From positions 2,480,001-2,544,000 of the forward strand of contig CM106586.1 in assembly GCA_048013815.1 (NCBI GenBank): 64,000 nt of DNA, given 5' to 3'. A program made the translations under genes and the position numbers. The DNA comes from Setoptus koraiensis (Eukaryota > Arthropoda). The stretch's first letter is position 1, and the number at the start of each line of letters is the position of its first letter. Positions 13,303 to 26,351 of this stretch are shown here, piece after piece. The notes beneath the pieces are model-generated. The model did no database searches and was not told the DNA's origin. It saw only the letters and a list, made by a program, of their open reading frames with translations.

Positions 13303-14925
13303 TTACTGTGATGGTAAAGGTTTAACTTTGGCTACTTCTAAGAAAACTTTGTGCTCGTATTTTGTTCGAACAGTTTTCAGGCGTGGATTCATAGGTGCGG
13401 ATATCATGTCGTTGAGCTTGAACAAGAGTGGCATCAAGTCGTCGCACGAGTAACCAGTGTAGAATTCTAGAGTCTCATTCCAACCTCCCAGGTTCAACAT
13501 TTCAATTGATAAAAATAGTGCAGCTGCAGCGATCTTTGATTCACGTTCCTCGACAAGTTCATATTCCATAAGTGACATCTCTAAAATGTAACGGGCCAAA
13601 GTCAGCGTGTAAAAGTCACAATCACCACAGCGTGCAAAACGGCGCAAAAACCTATATGACAAGGGAAATCCTATGAAGAAGTTGAGTTCTTTGAGCACAT
13701 CCATTTCAAAGTGAATAACTTGTCTCTTTGTAAAAGCTGAATCACAAGAGTAGACAAAATCATCGATTGCAGGTGGTATCCTCTCCTATTATTGTGTAAG
13801 ATATGAACAAAAAATGAAAATTTTTGCTGTAAAGTTAGAGAGATATGTTTTTCAATATGAAATGATAAAATAAATGGCAAATGAAGAAAGACTCACATCA
13901 AATTTGGCAGCTATTAGCAGGCAAGTGATACCAAGTAGTTGGAATTGACTCTTTCTAATTAACTTCTTCATTAGGTATTGGTCCATTATTTTAACGGCAA
14001 GATAGAGCGTTTCGTGATTGAGCTCAAACGATTCTTGCACTTCCACCATCCAATCAACAAGAACTGCGCGCATTTCGGCAGTTATTTCACAAGATTTGGA
14101 CGAAGTGAGATACTTGACATTCAAGCAAGTTTCCTCTTTGCACTTGTAATATTCGAATATATCCCAAGCGTAATGGGGCTCACTACAAACTTCTTTGAGT
14201 TGCGCTCTATCGTGATCGGGTATATGAGGGTTATCCAAGAGTTTTCTAGGAGGCTGATAATATGTGTCAGGGTTTCTAAAATCAATTGTTTCATGAGTAA
14301 CATGTTGGTGTTGTTGCTGTTGCTCGGGTCCATCTAAAGCAATTTCATTTTCTTCACAAATAGTGTTAGCTTGGGATGATGACGAAGATGGAGGAGAGAA
14401 TGGAGATTCCAGCTCTGTCGTAGTAGAACAATCATCCTCTTCATCGATGGTTATTACTATTGGCTCAGCCTGCTGTTTGGTTGTTTTGGTAGTTGATTTA
14501 AGTTGCGATGATGCATTGAGTTTATTATTTTGGGCCAATTTATGCTTATTTTTTTCGGCTGTTGTAAATGGATTAATAGAGTTATTGACCGCCACTGGCG
14601 CCTGCTTAAGCGGGACTTGTTCTTGTTTCTGCTTGACGACATTGGGATCGCAACTCCTCAATGGTTTAAGGTTGCCATTATTTTTCTTCGAGATCGTTAT
14701 AAATCTGACTTTTCTCTCGATAGAATCTGTAATCTCTGGCAATTTAGACACATTTGTTAGTTTATTGTTCTTCAATTGTTGTAAGCCGCTACCACTATTA
14801 CCATTGGCCGTGTTGTGTCCAGTGAGACCGAGAGCCAATTTTGAGTTTTCCGTTGTTTGGATGTTGCGTTTTTTGTTGTGTTGCGTGTAAGACATCTCTG
14901 AGGGTCGTTTTTTGGTACGCTCCAT
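13303..14925 (-). CDS. CycB3: G2/mitotic-specific cyclin B3
   Basis: Two exons on the minus strand, 14925-13897 and 13785-13303, separated by a 111-bp GT-AG intron in phase 0; the product is 503 residues. The N-terminal ~225 residues are low-complexity, with basic patches (RTKKRP, NKKRN) that could be nuclear-localisation signals. The first cyclin fold carries the B3-type signature from residue 285 (MRAVLVDWMVEVQ, then LNHETLYLAVKIMDQYL), followed across the splice by AAKFDERIPPAIDDFVYSCD. The second cyclin fold follows (PLSYRFLRRFARC, LARYILEMSL, SKIAAAALFLS). Cyclin B3 activates CDK1 and promotes anaphase in mitosis and meiosis. No canonical RxxL destruction box or KEN box is visible near the N-terminus; the closest is KLALGLTGHN at residues 29-38. 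Antisense open frames over exon 1 are shadows. Confidence 0.95.
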
Positions 14926-17900
14926 TATATGCTAAAAAGTGCTAAAAAGAGGACAAACTTTCTCTCTCGTTAGAGTGATACAAATTTGTAAATATAATAA
15001 TAAATAGATAGGTATACAAACAGATATAAGGATGTAATATGATAATATGGGGTATAATAATTTGTGATATCTATCTATCTAGTCGAGGCGCACTCATAAA
15101 CGTCTGCTGTAAAATGGGTGTCTCATCATGGTGTGCAGTCGCCAATATAGCCAGACACATACTATATAAATAGAATATAAATTGCAAATATATGTATAGC
15201 GTATATTAGTGATATAGCGACTGAGATGATAGACGACGATGATAGGCGATAATAGACATAGCCACATGTAGAGAGACTTTTCATTAAAAGAGCGCAGACA
15301 CACAACCACACGGCCAACAATTTCACAACGTTCGTTTGCTCTCTTCCCCCTCCTCCTGTCCGTGCTCTCCTTTAATGTGCGCTGGTCGCTGTTGTGCGAC
15401 TGGTCGCGCACCCAACAGGCTGTGGACCGCATCTGTTGCCCCACGCACTGTGCAACTGTTGTTGTGCGCTGCCGTTGCTGTTGCAGCCGCTACCACACCA
15501 GCAGTCAACAGCAACACTAGACAACACTGCACACACCAGACACTGTTGGCCTAACGCCTATTTACGCACACTGTGCTAAAAAGGCACAATCGTTGCGCGG
15601 GGGAAAGCACAAACGAACGTTGTGAAATTGTTGCTTGTGTGTGTCTCTCTCTCTCTCTCTCTGCTTGCATGTTCTGCTTGCATGTGTGTGTCCGTATGCT
15701 CTGCTGGCCTGCATTGTGTTATATATAGGTGTGTTTGACCAAACGTCCTTTCGGTACTGCCACCGACTACAAATGCCCTATGTCGTCGGGCAAGCTCGCT
15801 CCAAATGTTCGGCCCGTGTCTCTGCCCCCTCGCCGCCACCTCCGCCGCCGTCACCGCCGCCGCCGTCACCAACGCCTTTTTTATCGTTGTTGCCAATCGT
15901 TGTCATTCACAATATAACACACAGCTGATGTTGTTGTTCTCCGGTTGCACCAATGCTGGCTGCCATCCGTTTTAGTAACGGAAGAAGTTCAACGTGGTTA
16001 CCGCATAACTTGTGCGCCACGACCGCGAGGGGCCTTGTCCGTGGGCATTTAACTCAGCGCCATTAGGGCCTCCCAAATGTGCGTGCCTCCTATCACTGCG
16101 ACCCGCTCTCGCTGACCGACGACTCCGTTCAGTCAACCGAGCCCATCAGCGCGAGAGACACAAACAGACAAACAGACAGACACAGAGGGGCAGAGATTCA
16201 CTTTGAGCGAGCTGGGTTCAACTCACTCACGGGCACAACAATTGTCAGACAAAGAGCGATAAATAGCGAGAATGCCGACACACACACACACACGGACTGG
16301 CAAAAGAATGAAGTTTCAGATTGAAACGCCTCACCTTTATTGCACTCGATACACTTCAAATGTGAAACAAGAATGTTCCTTCTCACAAAACAGCTGACTG
16401 TGCTCTTTGCGCGCTCGATTTTTGTTTTTGTTTTGCATTGTTGTTGTTGGTTGCCAGCAGCAGTGTGTGTGTTTGTGTGTGCGCTTGCTAGCTGGTGTGT
16501 GCAGCAGCAAATGCGCGCCTTTGCAGCCTTTATTAGAGACCTCACTGTTCAGCACAAACAAAGGCTTCAACGATAATATTTGTATATCAAAACGCTCACA
16601 CAATACAAGTGTCTCTGTGTAGCATTTATTTTATCGCATCCATCTTGATTTGTATATCCCTATACCCCGTTATGCACCCCTCTGCACACACCAGTTATAC
16701 CATTGGTACCAGGGGTACCCGCAGGCGTCTAGGTGCAATCATTGGTTATCACCTCACGCCAATCAGCTGATGCGTGCAATATCATCTTATCAATGATACT
16801 GTAACTGGATATTCTAGTAACTATGTGACAATTCACCTGTTTATATGCCCGGCTACATCGATTGGGGACCCATGATGCAAACCATGAGATTGCAATGACT
16901 GCCGGACGTCCGCAAAACCACCTGTGGCTGGAGGATCGCCCAAGCCAGGCTTTATTTTGTGCTCAAGATGGAGTAGCCAGTCAGATGGATATTGGTCAAA
17001 TGTTTGACCGGCCTTCATCGTGCTGCAAACTGCATCTCCTATTTTGTCACCAATAATCCTTATTTCACAATTGGTTTGCTTTGTGAGATCATTGTCGATA
17101 TTGGCTCCGAGAACAATCACGATCAATGGACTTCATTTGCTGAAAACCATTGAATTTAAAACAAGGCCATCTATGCAACGACCATGCAACCAAAAATGGC
17201 GACCAACTTCTATCAGCAGGGAGCTTCTTCTGACAATTCACTGATTGAGACACAGCAAAGGAGTTCGCTCGATTCGCGATTACGTAATAGCAATTTCGTT
17301 TGTTGTTGACAGAAAAAAACTGTTCAATAATTAATCGTTTCTAATTTACTATCGATCCTGGTTTTTGATTACGTATGCCGGCTTTGTTTACATGTCTCGT
17401 TACTTTTTGTATGAGCTGATGTAAGCATATTGATGACGCTCATTACACACTACGCAAGAATATCTTTCAAGTTTGCTAACGAGTATTATGGTGATGTCAA
17501 TCCAAAAGTTGTTTTCAAAAGCCTAAAGCGAAAAGAAGTTCTGAGAAAAAAAAATCAATCTTATAATATTATTAAAAAACTTGTAGATTCCGGGTGTTTC
17601 AATTTTGTTTTCTGCGAAAGTTTCAAATGACTATTTTAGCTGTACTAGTAAACAATTCTCTGAGATGTTGATTACGGAGGAATATCACTGAATGGTTTAC
17701 GCGTTAACAACAATGAAGATTGTAAACAAGTCGCTTGTTTGTTTTGCCAATAAACATGATACTTTCAAGAATATTCTATGATAGATGTTCTAATGTATGA
17801 AAGTTCGAAAAAGAGTTTCATTATAATCATCCGACTCACTGCCTAATTAATGAATGTCAAGAAATCAAATCAGCTTTTGTCCACTCTGAACACCACACTA

Positions 17901-18526
17901 GAGGGCGTTAGATGATTCTCTTAACATTAAATGTTAGATTAGAGGCAATACATGCAATATCATGTCAACTGTGGCGATAAGAATCTAACATAAAAATTCA
18001 AACTTTCCTCAGCCGCGTATGTTGATTTGGAGACGTTCAAAGTCTAGCTAAGCGTACACTTGTTGAACTAAACAAACTAATGCCAACAAACCAGTATGAC
18101 GGCCAATTGCATTGATGAAATGATCCAGTGGCATACGAATTTCTCACTTTTGGGTGAGATATCTCAGAAATAAGAAATGTATATTGAATTGATGATATTA
18201 TCTTAAGGAAATTGTCGCACAATATATATTACACTAACGATTAATATAGAGAGATGATACCGGAAAAATACAGCGTCTAAATGAAAGATAGCTTCACAAA
18301 GCCTCGTCTGAATGCAATATTATATCATCGTCAATAATCGAGCACAAGTGCACACCCACCTGAACTCGGGCAGAATGAACGCAATTGAACATTCTACGCC
18401 AACCAAAAATATCCTTGAATACATGATATGATAGCTGATGCTCTAACTTACAACTTTTGGACGCTTAGTGCACTTGTTGCAACATAAAGCATAATAGTTA
18501 CCTAAGCAATATTAAACATTGTGATC

Positions 18527-18736
18527 ATGCGCAATGTTCCAAACTCTACTACTGGTTTGGTTAATTTACAAGAGTTTGTTAGAAGAGTTCATCGAAGAGA
18601 CAGTCTTAGCAATCGAACATCAACATCAGGCGAAAATCGTGATCGCTCTGCGTTAATTAAGAATATTCTCTGTGACCAGACGCTTTCTGAGATTATTCGC
18701 AATAGGCGAACCATATATCGACAAATTAGCCACTAG
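18527..18736 (+). CDS. Small hypothetical ORF, 69 residues
   Basis: An ATG-initiated frame ending in TAG at 18734-18736 within otherwise gene-free AT-rich DNA. The translation is polar and basic, with VNLQEFVRRVHRRDSL followed by a charged linker and LIKNILCDQTLSEIIRN, which could form amphipathic helices. It is not low-complexity, unlike neighbouring spurious frames. I recognise no family, see no signal peptide or membrane segment, and cannot see flanking splice sites that would extend it. It could be a small gene, part of an unrecognised exon, or chance. Confidence 0.25.
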   Translation: MRNVPNSTTGLVNLQEFVRRVHRRDSLSNRTSTSGENRDRSALIKNILCDQTLSEIIRNRRTIYRQISH

Positions 18737-20280
18737 ACAACAAGCTCATCAAGACTCTTCAACCACTTGAGGTCCCAATGATTATGTAAACATTGGTTGA
18801 TATCAAAAGTGCAGAGACAACCGTTAAAGTAACATCATTACGTGTGTGCGTTTGTGCCAAATAAGCACCAAGATGTCGGCTCTTATTACTTTCATCAAGT
18901 TAATTAGTTATCTAGAGTGCATCGATTAGATCGATCAATTGTGATATGAATGTGTCTCGAGTGTTTGTTCATATGTGCCTCACTTAATTAGCTCAATAGC
19001 GCAAGCGGGTTCACCAAGTATTGCAATTGTTTTGTTATCTAACAGTCAATTGAAACAAAAAAAGTAAAGAAAAACAATCAAATAATCAATAATAATAACC
19101 GAACCATTTATGTGAAATATTTGCTAGCTATTTCTTCTGAGGGAGCTCGCATGCACTGGCTTCGATATTTATTGATTGCGACTAGTCGAATTCATCGAAT
19201 TTCAAGTTAAAGAAGGCTCACAGCAGGAAACAACTTTCAAAGCGGAAATCGCTTGTGACCGGATGCACCAGTGGACTGATGCTTGCAAACACGACAGTAA
19301 GCACTAGTGTTTGTCGTCTTGCAAACTTATAAATCGTCCTGCGAACGATGGATACCCACAATGTGAGTACAACTATAAGACAAGTTTTTTGTTTGTATGT
19401 TTGTTGACCCTGAATTACTGAATTCCTACAATAAACATCAAGCGAACACGACTAGCCAAGATCAGTTGCAGAAACCATCTAACCAACCATTGGGACAGAA
19501 TTAAAGCGCATAATATGAACGTCGCGATCGATCAGAAGAGCAAGCCGGAGAGCTGGAAAGGTAGAGAGCAACAACAATTAGGCTTATATCATTAACGTTA
19601 ACGTATCGCGCTTGAATCGAGTTAGTTTGTGAATAGTAATGAATGTGCGGTGATATGATATTCATTCGTTGTGTTAGTTGTTATAATCATGACCCTTGTC
19701 TAAAGCAACGACACAACCACCGCTAATGTAGTGGGCGACTATTTATAGCAAAGGGCAACTTATCTGGATCGCGAGAGTGGCAACTTTCAGCAACTTGTTG
19801 GCTTCTCTAGTTGTTAGAAAACGGCTAGTATCAATAAGCAAAAGAATTTCTCTGTGAAACTTGTAGAACTTCTCTTAGATTCATCTAGAAATAGGGAAGC
19901 TTCTAATTTTGAACAGTCATTACAACCTGTCTGTGTGTATGTTACACGTGTTAAATGGATCAATATGTCATGCCGAAAAAGAGGAAGTGCACTAGTTTGA
20001 CTACAGAGATTACGGTAGTGATAAGCTCCCACTTTAGCAGTAGTAAAAAAGCTACAGTTAGAGTAAGACAATATTTGTCGTATATCACCCAAGTTTAGTT
20101 GAGTCAGTTGATTGAACAGCAAGTGTATATCCCAGTATCTTGTTAGCTTGCTGATGTGTCACTCACTTACTCGCAGGTAGACGGTAGCTACGGATTCCTT
20201 GATACATGCAACAACTTGTCTCTTTATATTATTTCATTTTATTTTGTTTCATTCCATTACAATTTATTCTGTCTCGTTTC

Positions 20281-20298
20281 TCTCTCTCTCTCTCTTGT

Positions 20299-20342
<44 letters not shown>
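20281..20342 (+). repeat. Compound CT/GT microsatellite
   Basis: A CT tract (20281-20301) runs directly into about 20 GT dinucleotides (20302-20342). It lies just upstream of the open frame of the NRF-6-like gene and probably belongs to its promoter, 5' UTR or first intron. Confidence 0.9.
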
Positions 20343-20343
<1 letters not shown>

Positions 20344-20758
20344 GTATTACCGTTACCAGCAACACAAGTTAGCTCAGCAGCAACAGATCAACTGTTTTAG
20401 AGCAAATGAGAAGAAAGTCATTAGAAGCAGGTTGGCAGACAAACGACGTCAGTTAACCACCACGAGTGAAAACAGTTCCGACGATCAACGACTAAGTAGC
20501 CTGGCCGGTTTACCGTTAGGTGATGGTGGCACGACTACGATTCAAGCAGGCAACTGCACCTGTTGTTGTTGGAGACGACAATGCATTGGTGGCAATCAGC
20601 AACCACGACTGTTACCATCAGTGCGAGAGTCAACAAATGACTCTAGATCTGTTGAACATACAAAAGCAACAGAGGCAGCTAATTATAATCTTGGCCCATG
20701 CAAGAACAAGCTGCTTCCGATTAAAGTGATCACCGCTAGACCTAAGGAAGAAATTCAA

Positions 20759-23700
20759 ATGAAGGAGGATAAAGGGGTGGAAGCAACAAACAACAGTAAG
20801 ATACGACGACATCATTCGAGTGAAAATAGTAACATTCATGCTGATTTACTGCTGATCAATCAATCGCCAAAAACCAACGCAACGAAGAACTGCATTAGCT
20901 CGCTGGAAAACAGACTACAAGACCAATCAAGCGAAACAATAATAGACAGACTGTTTGGTGTTGGACAAACAAAAAGACGTCCAAAATTATCATTAACAAC
21001 AAAACAAAAGCAAGCGGATAATTTAAGAACATCTCATTTCGCAACAACAGCCATATTGTTACTATTGATTGTGATTTGCGATTATCAGCATCATTTTGCA
21101 ATAAAACAACATCCGTTTAATCAGCCAGTGTCTTCTTCGTTCTTATTGAGAGTTGAGGCTGCCTCAGCATTGGTGTTGGAATTGTCGCCAGATTTACCCA
21201 GAGTCAATTTAGTCGATAGTAACTTGAATATACAACAATTCAACAGGAGCATAAAAGAGATATTGGCAACACTCAAATCAGATCAATATCGACAGCCAAC
21301 AAATAACATTGCAAGCAAATCGCCCGAACAGCATCAGACCGAATCGTCAACGACCCCCGTTCCAACAACCGCCGTCTCAACAACCGCCGTTTCAACAACA
21401 TTTTCAAGTCAGCAGGACAATAATAATAACTTGGGTAGTTCAACAAACAACAGTGCGTCAGATAACGGAAATCAACAATCAACAGAGCAAGAGGAAACAA
21501 CAAGTGAATATGTCTCAGGCTCTATCAATGATGATAATGATGCTTCGTGTGGCTCGAGTTTATCAAATGATGAGCCAGCAGAAACAAAAAACATTACTGA
21601 CAATGAAAAATTGGTTAAGTTGCAATCATGCCTCCAAAAACAAGTGAGTAACAAACAAAAATCGCCTTGTTAACCCCGCAAGCATAACTTACATCAAATA
21701 AAAGAGTAACAACATTCGTGAATTTCATCCCATCAATCTCTATTCGGGCAGATGCGACAAAACGTGAAGGGTCTCATATCGGCCACCTATGATATGAGCA
21801 TGGAGATGCCAATAAGTGGCAAGTGTTTGGCAAGCACAATGAAGATCCTAAATGGCTTGCAAGAATTGAAATCGTGGGCTTTCAAATGTAAGTTCAACAA
21901 GAATGTGTTTGTCACTGTCAGAGGGTGAGTTTATTCGTACTGCTAGCCATGACCCAAAGAGCACATTGATTCGCAAACGGAGAATAATTAGTTATCCATA
22001 GATATATATATACACAAAGAAACCTGTTGCACTAAGCTTAGTTTTGGGACAGAAAGAGTTACACATGAGATAACATCAATCTTTTGCTGATTATAAATAA
22101 ATACTGAATTTACCCTATCAGCACAAGAAATGATGATATATACTTTTAAGCTCACAACATTGCAGCAAACAGGGGTGCATTTCTTAATTCTATACAGAAG
22201 CTTGCTGTTCTGCAGACTTGTTCTTGTAACGTTGAACAGATTGACATAAATAGAGCTTGATAGAATTGCTATTATTAATCGATCTGCCATGTGGCCTAAC
22301 TTCCAAACGTTAGTTAGTTGAATTTTTCTAGTCTTGGAATTTAGAGAGAAACAGTTGTGATGATTGTGGACTGTTTGCAAATGTACCATAAATGGGACTA
22401 CCGGTTGCTAGGCTGCCATGTGCTGCTGGCATCGAGTTTGGCCTCTCGGTTAAATAGATCTCATTGGAATCAATTTGAAGGCCGAGCATAACATTACCAA
22501 GCCAGTTCGTTGAGTTCGTTACTCGATTCATGATGAAAGCAGAACTGGAAGAACAGCCAGCCTCAGGCGATCTTTAGGCAAACTCTTCGAGCCTGCCAGT
22601 TAAAGCCAATAACTTTTAAGAGTCAGATTAGTTCAGTGTCTAGCCAACCATTCTCTAATGGTAGAGATAGAGTATGACTAACCCCCTAAACTGAATAATG
22701 ATCAGTAATTTGATTAATTTCTCAATCTAAACTTATCTACCACGTTCTCAATTGTAGTTGTGGACGCTTCAGCCAAACTACCAAATGGATTCATGTCCGG
22801 CATGCTGAGTGATTTAGGCGACTATGATCAATGCCTATCAATACGAACCGACAAGAGTGTTGCACCTGATGAGGAGGAGGACAGCTCGGGTTTTTCGGGT
22901 AAATACTGTCTGATTAGTGTCAAATTAGATTATAGAATTGACTTGAAAGAGAATCAGACAGTGCCTGATGGAATTGACGAAGATGGAATATTGTGGGAGC
23001 CATTATTGAGAAAATACTGGACAAGCAAGTCAAACAAGGGATATCAGGTGGGCATTTGTTTGCCCAGCAAGTGCAGTCAGGACGATATTGATATCATATA
23101 CAATCACAGTGAGTATCCCAATAACCAACTATAACAAAATTCATAAGACAAGTCTGAACAAGAGTCTAATTGATTCAAATTGAACCCTCAATTGATTTGC
23201 ATCAATATAGCAACACATAGAACTGATATTGTCGGCGGAATTCTGAACTGTCAAGACAGTTTCGATGTGAAGCGAAATCAAACAGCGGACTGTTTGCAAA
23301 AGCTCATTATGTAAGTAGTCAAATCGGGATACCAAAAAGATTATTGAAAAGTCATCTCCAATCAACTTGATTGATTCAACAAACTAACTGATGGCTAATA
23401 TATCTTACGAAACAGGCGCCTGTTTACAGCCTTGCTTGTGATTGTCGCGTTGGGCACCATGATTAACATAATATACCCACGCATGGAAACAGAGCTATTT
23501 TATCCTTCGTCGGATGAAGATTGGTCTCTAGTGATAAGTTTGGCAAGATTCTTCGTAGCATTTTCCATAATCAGAAACTGGAAAATATTCATTGGTACCA
23601 CAGATCGTAACACCAAACAAGATCACAATAGGCAGAGAAATTTTGTGACATTGTCATCGCGTAATAGCAACAAAAATAATGACAATGAGATTCTTGGTCA

Positions 23701-25273
23701 TTTAGCAGGTATAAAGTTACTAGTTATCGGCTGGATTATGATTGGTCATTCGTTTTTGTATCCCAGCGCAAATAATTATCAGTACTATAGAGCTATAGCT
23801 CACATGGCCTCGATACGTGACAGTATTTGGTTTGCCACTACGAATTTCACATTAGGTATTGACACCCTATTGTATATGGCTGGTTTCCTATTTGTTTATA
23901 AGACCATGTCGATGAGCAACAATACTGCGACTAGCAATATCAATCAATCGACCACTCTTGTGATTGGGATAAAGAATATCGTGAAAATTATTTGGCATAA
24001 AATATTGAGATTTTGGCCAACCTATTTGACAGTTGTCGGCTTGGCCATATTGTCGCCATTGTTTGGTGAAGGACCCCTCTGGCCCGAGGTAGTGAACAAA
24101 CGATTGGGCCAGGCCTGTAGAAACAATTGGTGGTCGAATTTGCTATTCATAAACAATTATCAGGATGAACAAGAGATTTGTTTGCCATCGTCTTGGTTCA
24201 TTTCTATCCTGATGCAAGCATTTCTTGTCGGATCATTGGTGATATTAGTGGCGCAGACCTACTCCATGACAAAGGCAGTCATAAGTTTAATAATTCTGGT
24301 AATTGGCACAATATTGGCATCATTTTTTCATGCCTACCTCATAGATATTAATGCACCTGTTGTTAGAATGGACGAATCATTTGTTATGAATATTGATAGT
24401 GATATTTTTACACTATACACTAGACTTTATAATAATCTGGGTCCATTTCTAATAGGCATGGCGGGAGGTTTTATTTTGATATCTGAACAAAAACGGCAGA
24501 GCCTACAAAGGCAGAATAATCGAGCCAATGAGGACAAGGAAAAAGATCAGTATTCGACAACAACTGCTAGTGATGATGAAACAATTAGTCTAGTTAGAGA
24601 AAAGTATTGGTTTAAATTATTATTGACATTATTAATGACATTGATTGCTACTTTGGCATTGTCGTCGGTATTCATAACTAATTATTCACGACTCCAATCG
24701 GCTATCTATTGGTCACTAAACAGAAACGGTTGGGCCTTGGCCACTGGATATCTTATACATCGTTGCGCAACAAATGAATGGTCACTGATAAGACAGTTAT
24801 TGTCGCTGTCGACGTTCAAACCAATCAGTAAGCTTATTTTTGTCGCATATCTCATATATCCCATTTACATACATATACATACTGGATTGGCGAGAGATGG
24901 TCTTCACATAAGCCCTTACAACATGATCAACATTTACATTACACGACTGGTGTTCACTTTTGGCACTGCTTTAATAATTCATCTGTTCATCGAGCTACCA
25001 TTTTGTACATTGGAGGAGAATTTCCTAAATTCGTGCTGCCATGACAACAGAAAAGTCTCTAGAAGTGATGCGAACAACAACAAACATGAGGCGCCATCTA
25101 AATTACATCCACTGTTGATGGAACACCCTCTATTTGGTGTGAACAACAACGAAAAAGAGGCTAACAGTGCTAGTCAGTCAACAACAAGTTCATCTTGCTC
25201 AGAATCCAGTGTAGACTATGCTAGCAATGACACAGATGATACTGGTCAAATAAGAGTTCAAGTTGCATCATGA
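20759..25273 (+). CDS. NRF-6-like (nose resistant to fluoxetine) acyltransferase-3 membrane protein
   Basis: Five exons with matching phases: 20759-21643, 21752-21887, 22758-23108, 23211-23310 and 23416-25273, giving 1109 residues. The first in-frame ATG is at 20759; the frame is open upstream to about 20156 without an ATG, so the start is provisional. Residues ~93-110 form a hydrophobic signal-anchor (ATTAILLLLIVICD), followed by a Ser/Thr/Asn-rich extracytoplasmic linker. Exons 2-4 encode the cysteine-containing NRF domain (SGKCLAS, WAFKFVDASAKLPNGF, GDYDQCLSI, QVGICLPSKCS). Exon 5 is the multi-pass acyltransferase-3 domain (LAGIKLLVIGWIMIGHSF with the conserved His, WWSNLLFINNY, PSSWFISILMQAF, IELPFCTLEE). 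In C. elegans NRF-6 relatives act in lipid and drug uptake; the substrate here is unknown. The family motif usually reads WYLAxDMQ, and here the acidic residue appears to be Leu. AATAAA follows at 25296-25301. Confidence 0.9.
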
Positions 25274-26351
25274 TAAAAAACATTAGGATAACACAAATAA
25301 ATTTTAATTAACCAATCAACGTGGTCGGACCAAGAGAAAGTGATGATAGTAGTTCTTTTATCAATTGTTTGTTCTTTCGTCTTTGATCACCAGAAGTTCA
25401 TTGACAAAAAGTTGTGACACTCAGATACTCGTAAGGAATAGACAATTTTTCGGAAGACACTCAACTTGTTACAGGTTATAGGCCTCACAAGGTAGGCTAA
25501 ATACTGTTTACAAGTGTAAGTGTTGCTTACAAGGTACTTGTACGCCTTGTAAGGAAGCGTGGTCATCGAGTCAGGTTAGAAGTGATGAGTCTCGTGAAGT
25601 CGTGTATGTGTAACTATTCATCATTTTTTATTTTCGCAATATCTCTGGTTTACTTCTAGTTGATTATGTTCTAAGAACTGAGAAAATGCAATGAAATAAT
25701 GAAAGGATGACTCTCCCGCTGAGTTTGGCGTAATTCGCAAGAAGCAACAGCTGATTAGTTTTCAACATGGCCTATGCGAATTGAGTTGTTGTATCAATCA
25801 ATCAATTGACAATCATTGATAGATTCTGATTGCATTGTTGTTGATTGTTGTTTCGGAAATCTACTAATTATAACGCAATTAAGAACAATCAGTTTTTGAT
25901 CGTTTGGCTTGTTGAGAGAAAGTTTTTTTTTACCTTTCGAATTTGGCGCCCAAAACCTATTATTTGCACAAGAGAATTGATGCTGCATGCAGATGACCGT
26001 TGCGGTGTGCTAACGCGCTGAATTTGCACGCTCTCACTCTCGCTTGTTTAGTAATTGTTCATACATGAAACATAGAGTCCGTAAATATGTTGTAATCCAA
26101 TAGTTCGCTGCATTTTTTCTATTATTATTATTTTAAATTTTCATATTGTTAACTACGAATACAACTAATGGGCTTATTTACTTCTATCCATTTCATATTT
26201 CATCTATATCACCAGCAACAATTGCCCGTGTTGTATAAAATGCACTGAACAACAAAGTATCATTGGGGCCATTCATATTTGTGGGTGGCTGATACTACGC
26301 AAAGACGACAATAGCAATTAGAAACAAGCATATAGACACAACAAAAACACC
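25274..26351. other. Intergenic region between the NRF-6-like gene and TRRAP
   Basis: About 1.1 kb without coding sequence. It holds the NRF-6-like 3' UTR with AATAAA at 25296-25301, a cluster of ACAAGG-type words with a short hairpin at 25526-25553, and the presumed TRRAP promoter and 5' leader. The leader just before the TRRAP ATG is A-rich (CAACAAAAACACC then ATG). Confidence 0.6.
25296..25301 (+). promoter_or_regulatory. Poly(A) signal of the NRF-6-like gene
   Basis: AATAAA 23 bp after the stop codon of the NRF-6-like gene; the position fits a short 3' UTR. Confidence 0.5.

Larger units (their letters stand above)
14926..20758. other. Region without a confident gene between cyclin B3 and the NRF-6-like gene
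   Basis: Contains the presumed cyclin B3 promoter (just beyond 14925), a CT tract near 15643-15662, a GC-rich CCG/CCT/TCA repeat stretch at about 15830-15876, and a CA run near 16276-16293. Open frames at 15.3-16.6 kb lie in low-complexity sequence on both strands and look non-coding. From about 17.2 to 19.9 kb the DNA is AT-rich with one small ORF (18527-18736, listed separately). The stretch at 20350-20758 stays open in frame with the NRF-6-like gene and may be coding if an upstream exon supplies the start. Confidence 0.5.

Noticed and set aside
13978-14890. Plus-strand frames of 119 and 175 codons
   Set aside because: They are antisense to exon 1 of cyclin B3, whose domain match is decisive.
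15576-15928. Proline-rich and alanine-rich frames on opposite strands
   Set aside because: Both are products of a CCG/CCT low-complexity stretch and a CT microsatellite.
16833-17126. Minus-strand 97-codon frame with globular-looking sequence
   Set aside because: It begins at TTG with a stop just upstream, has no recognisable domain, and overlapping plus-strand frames are also open.
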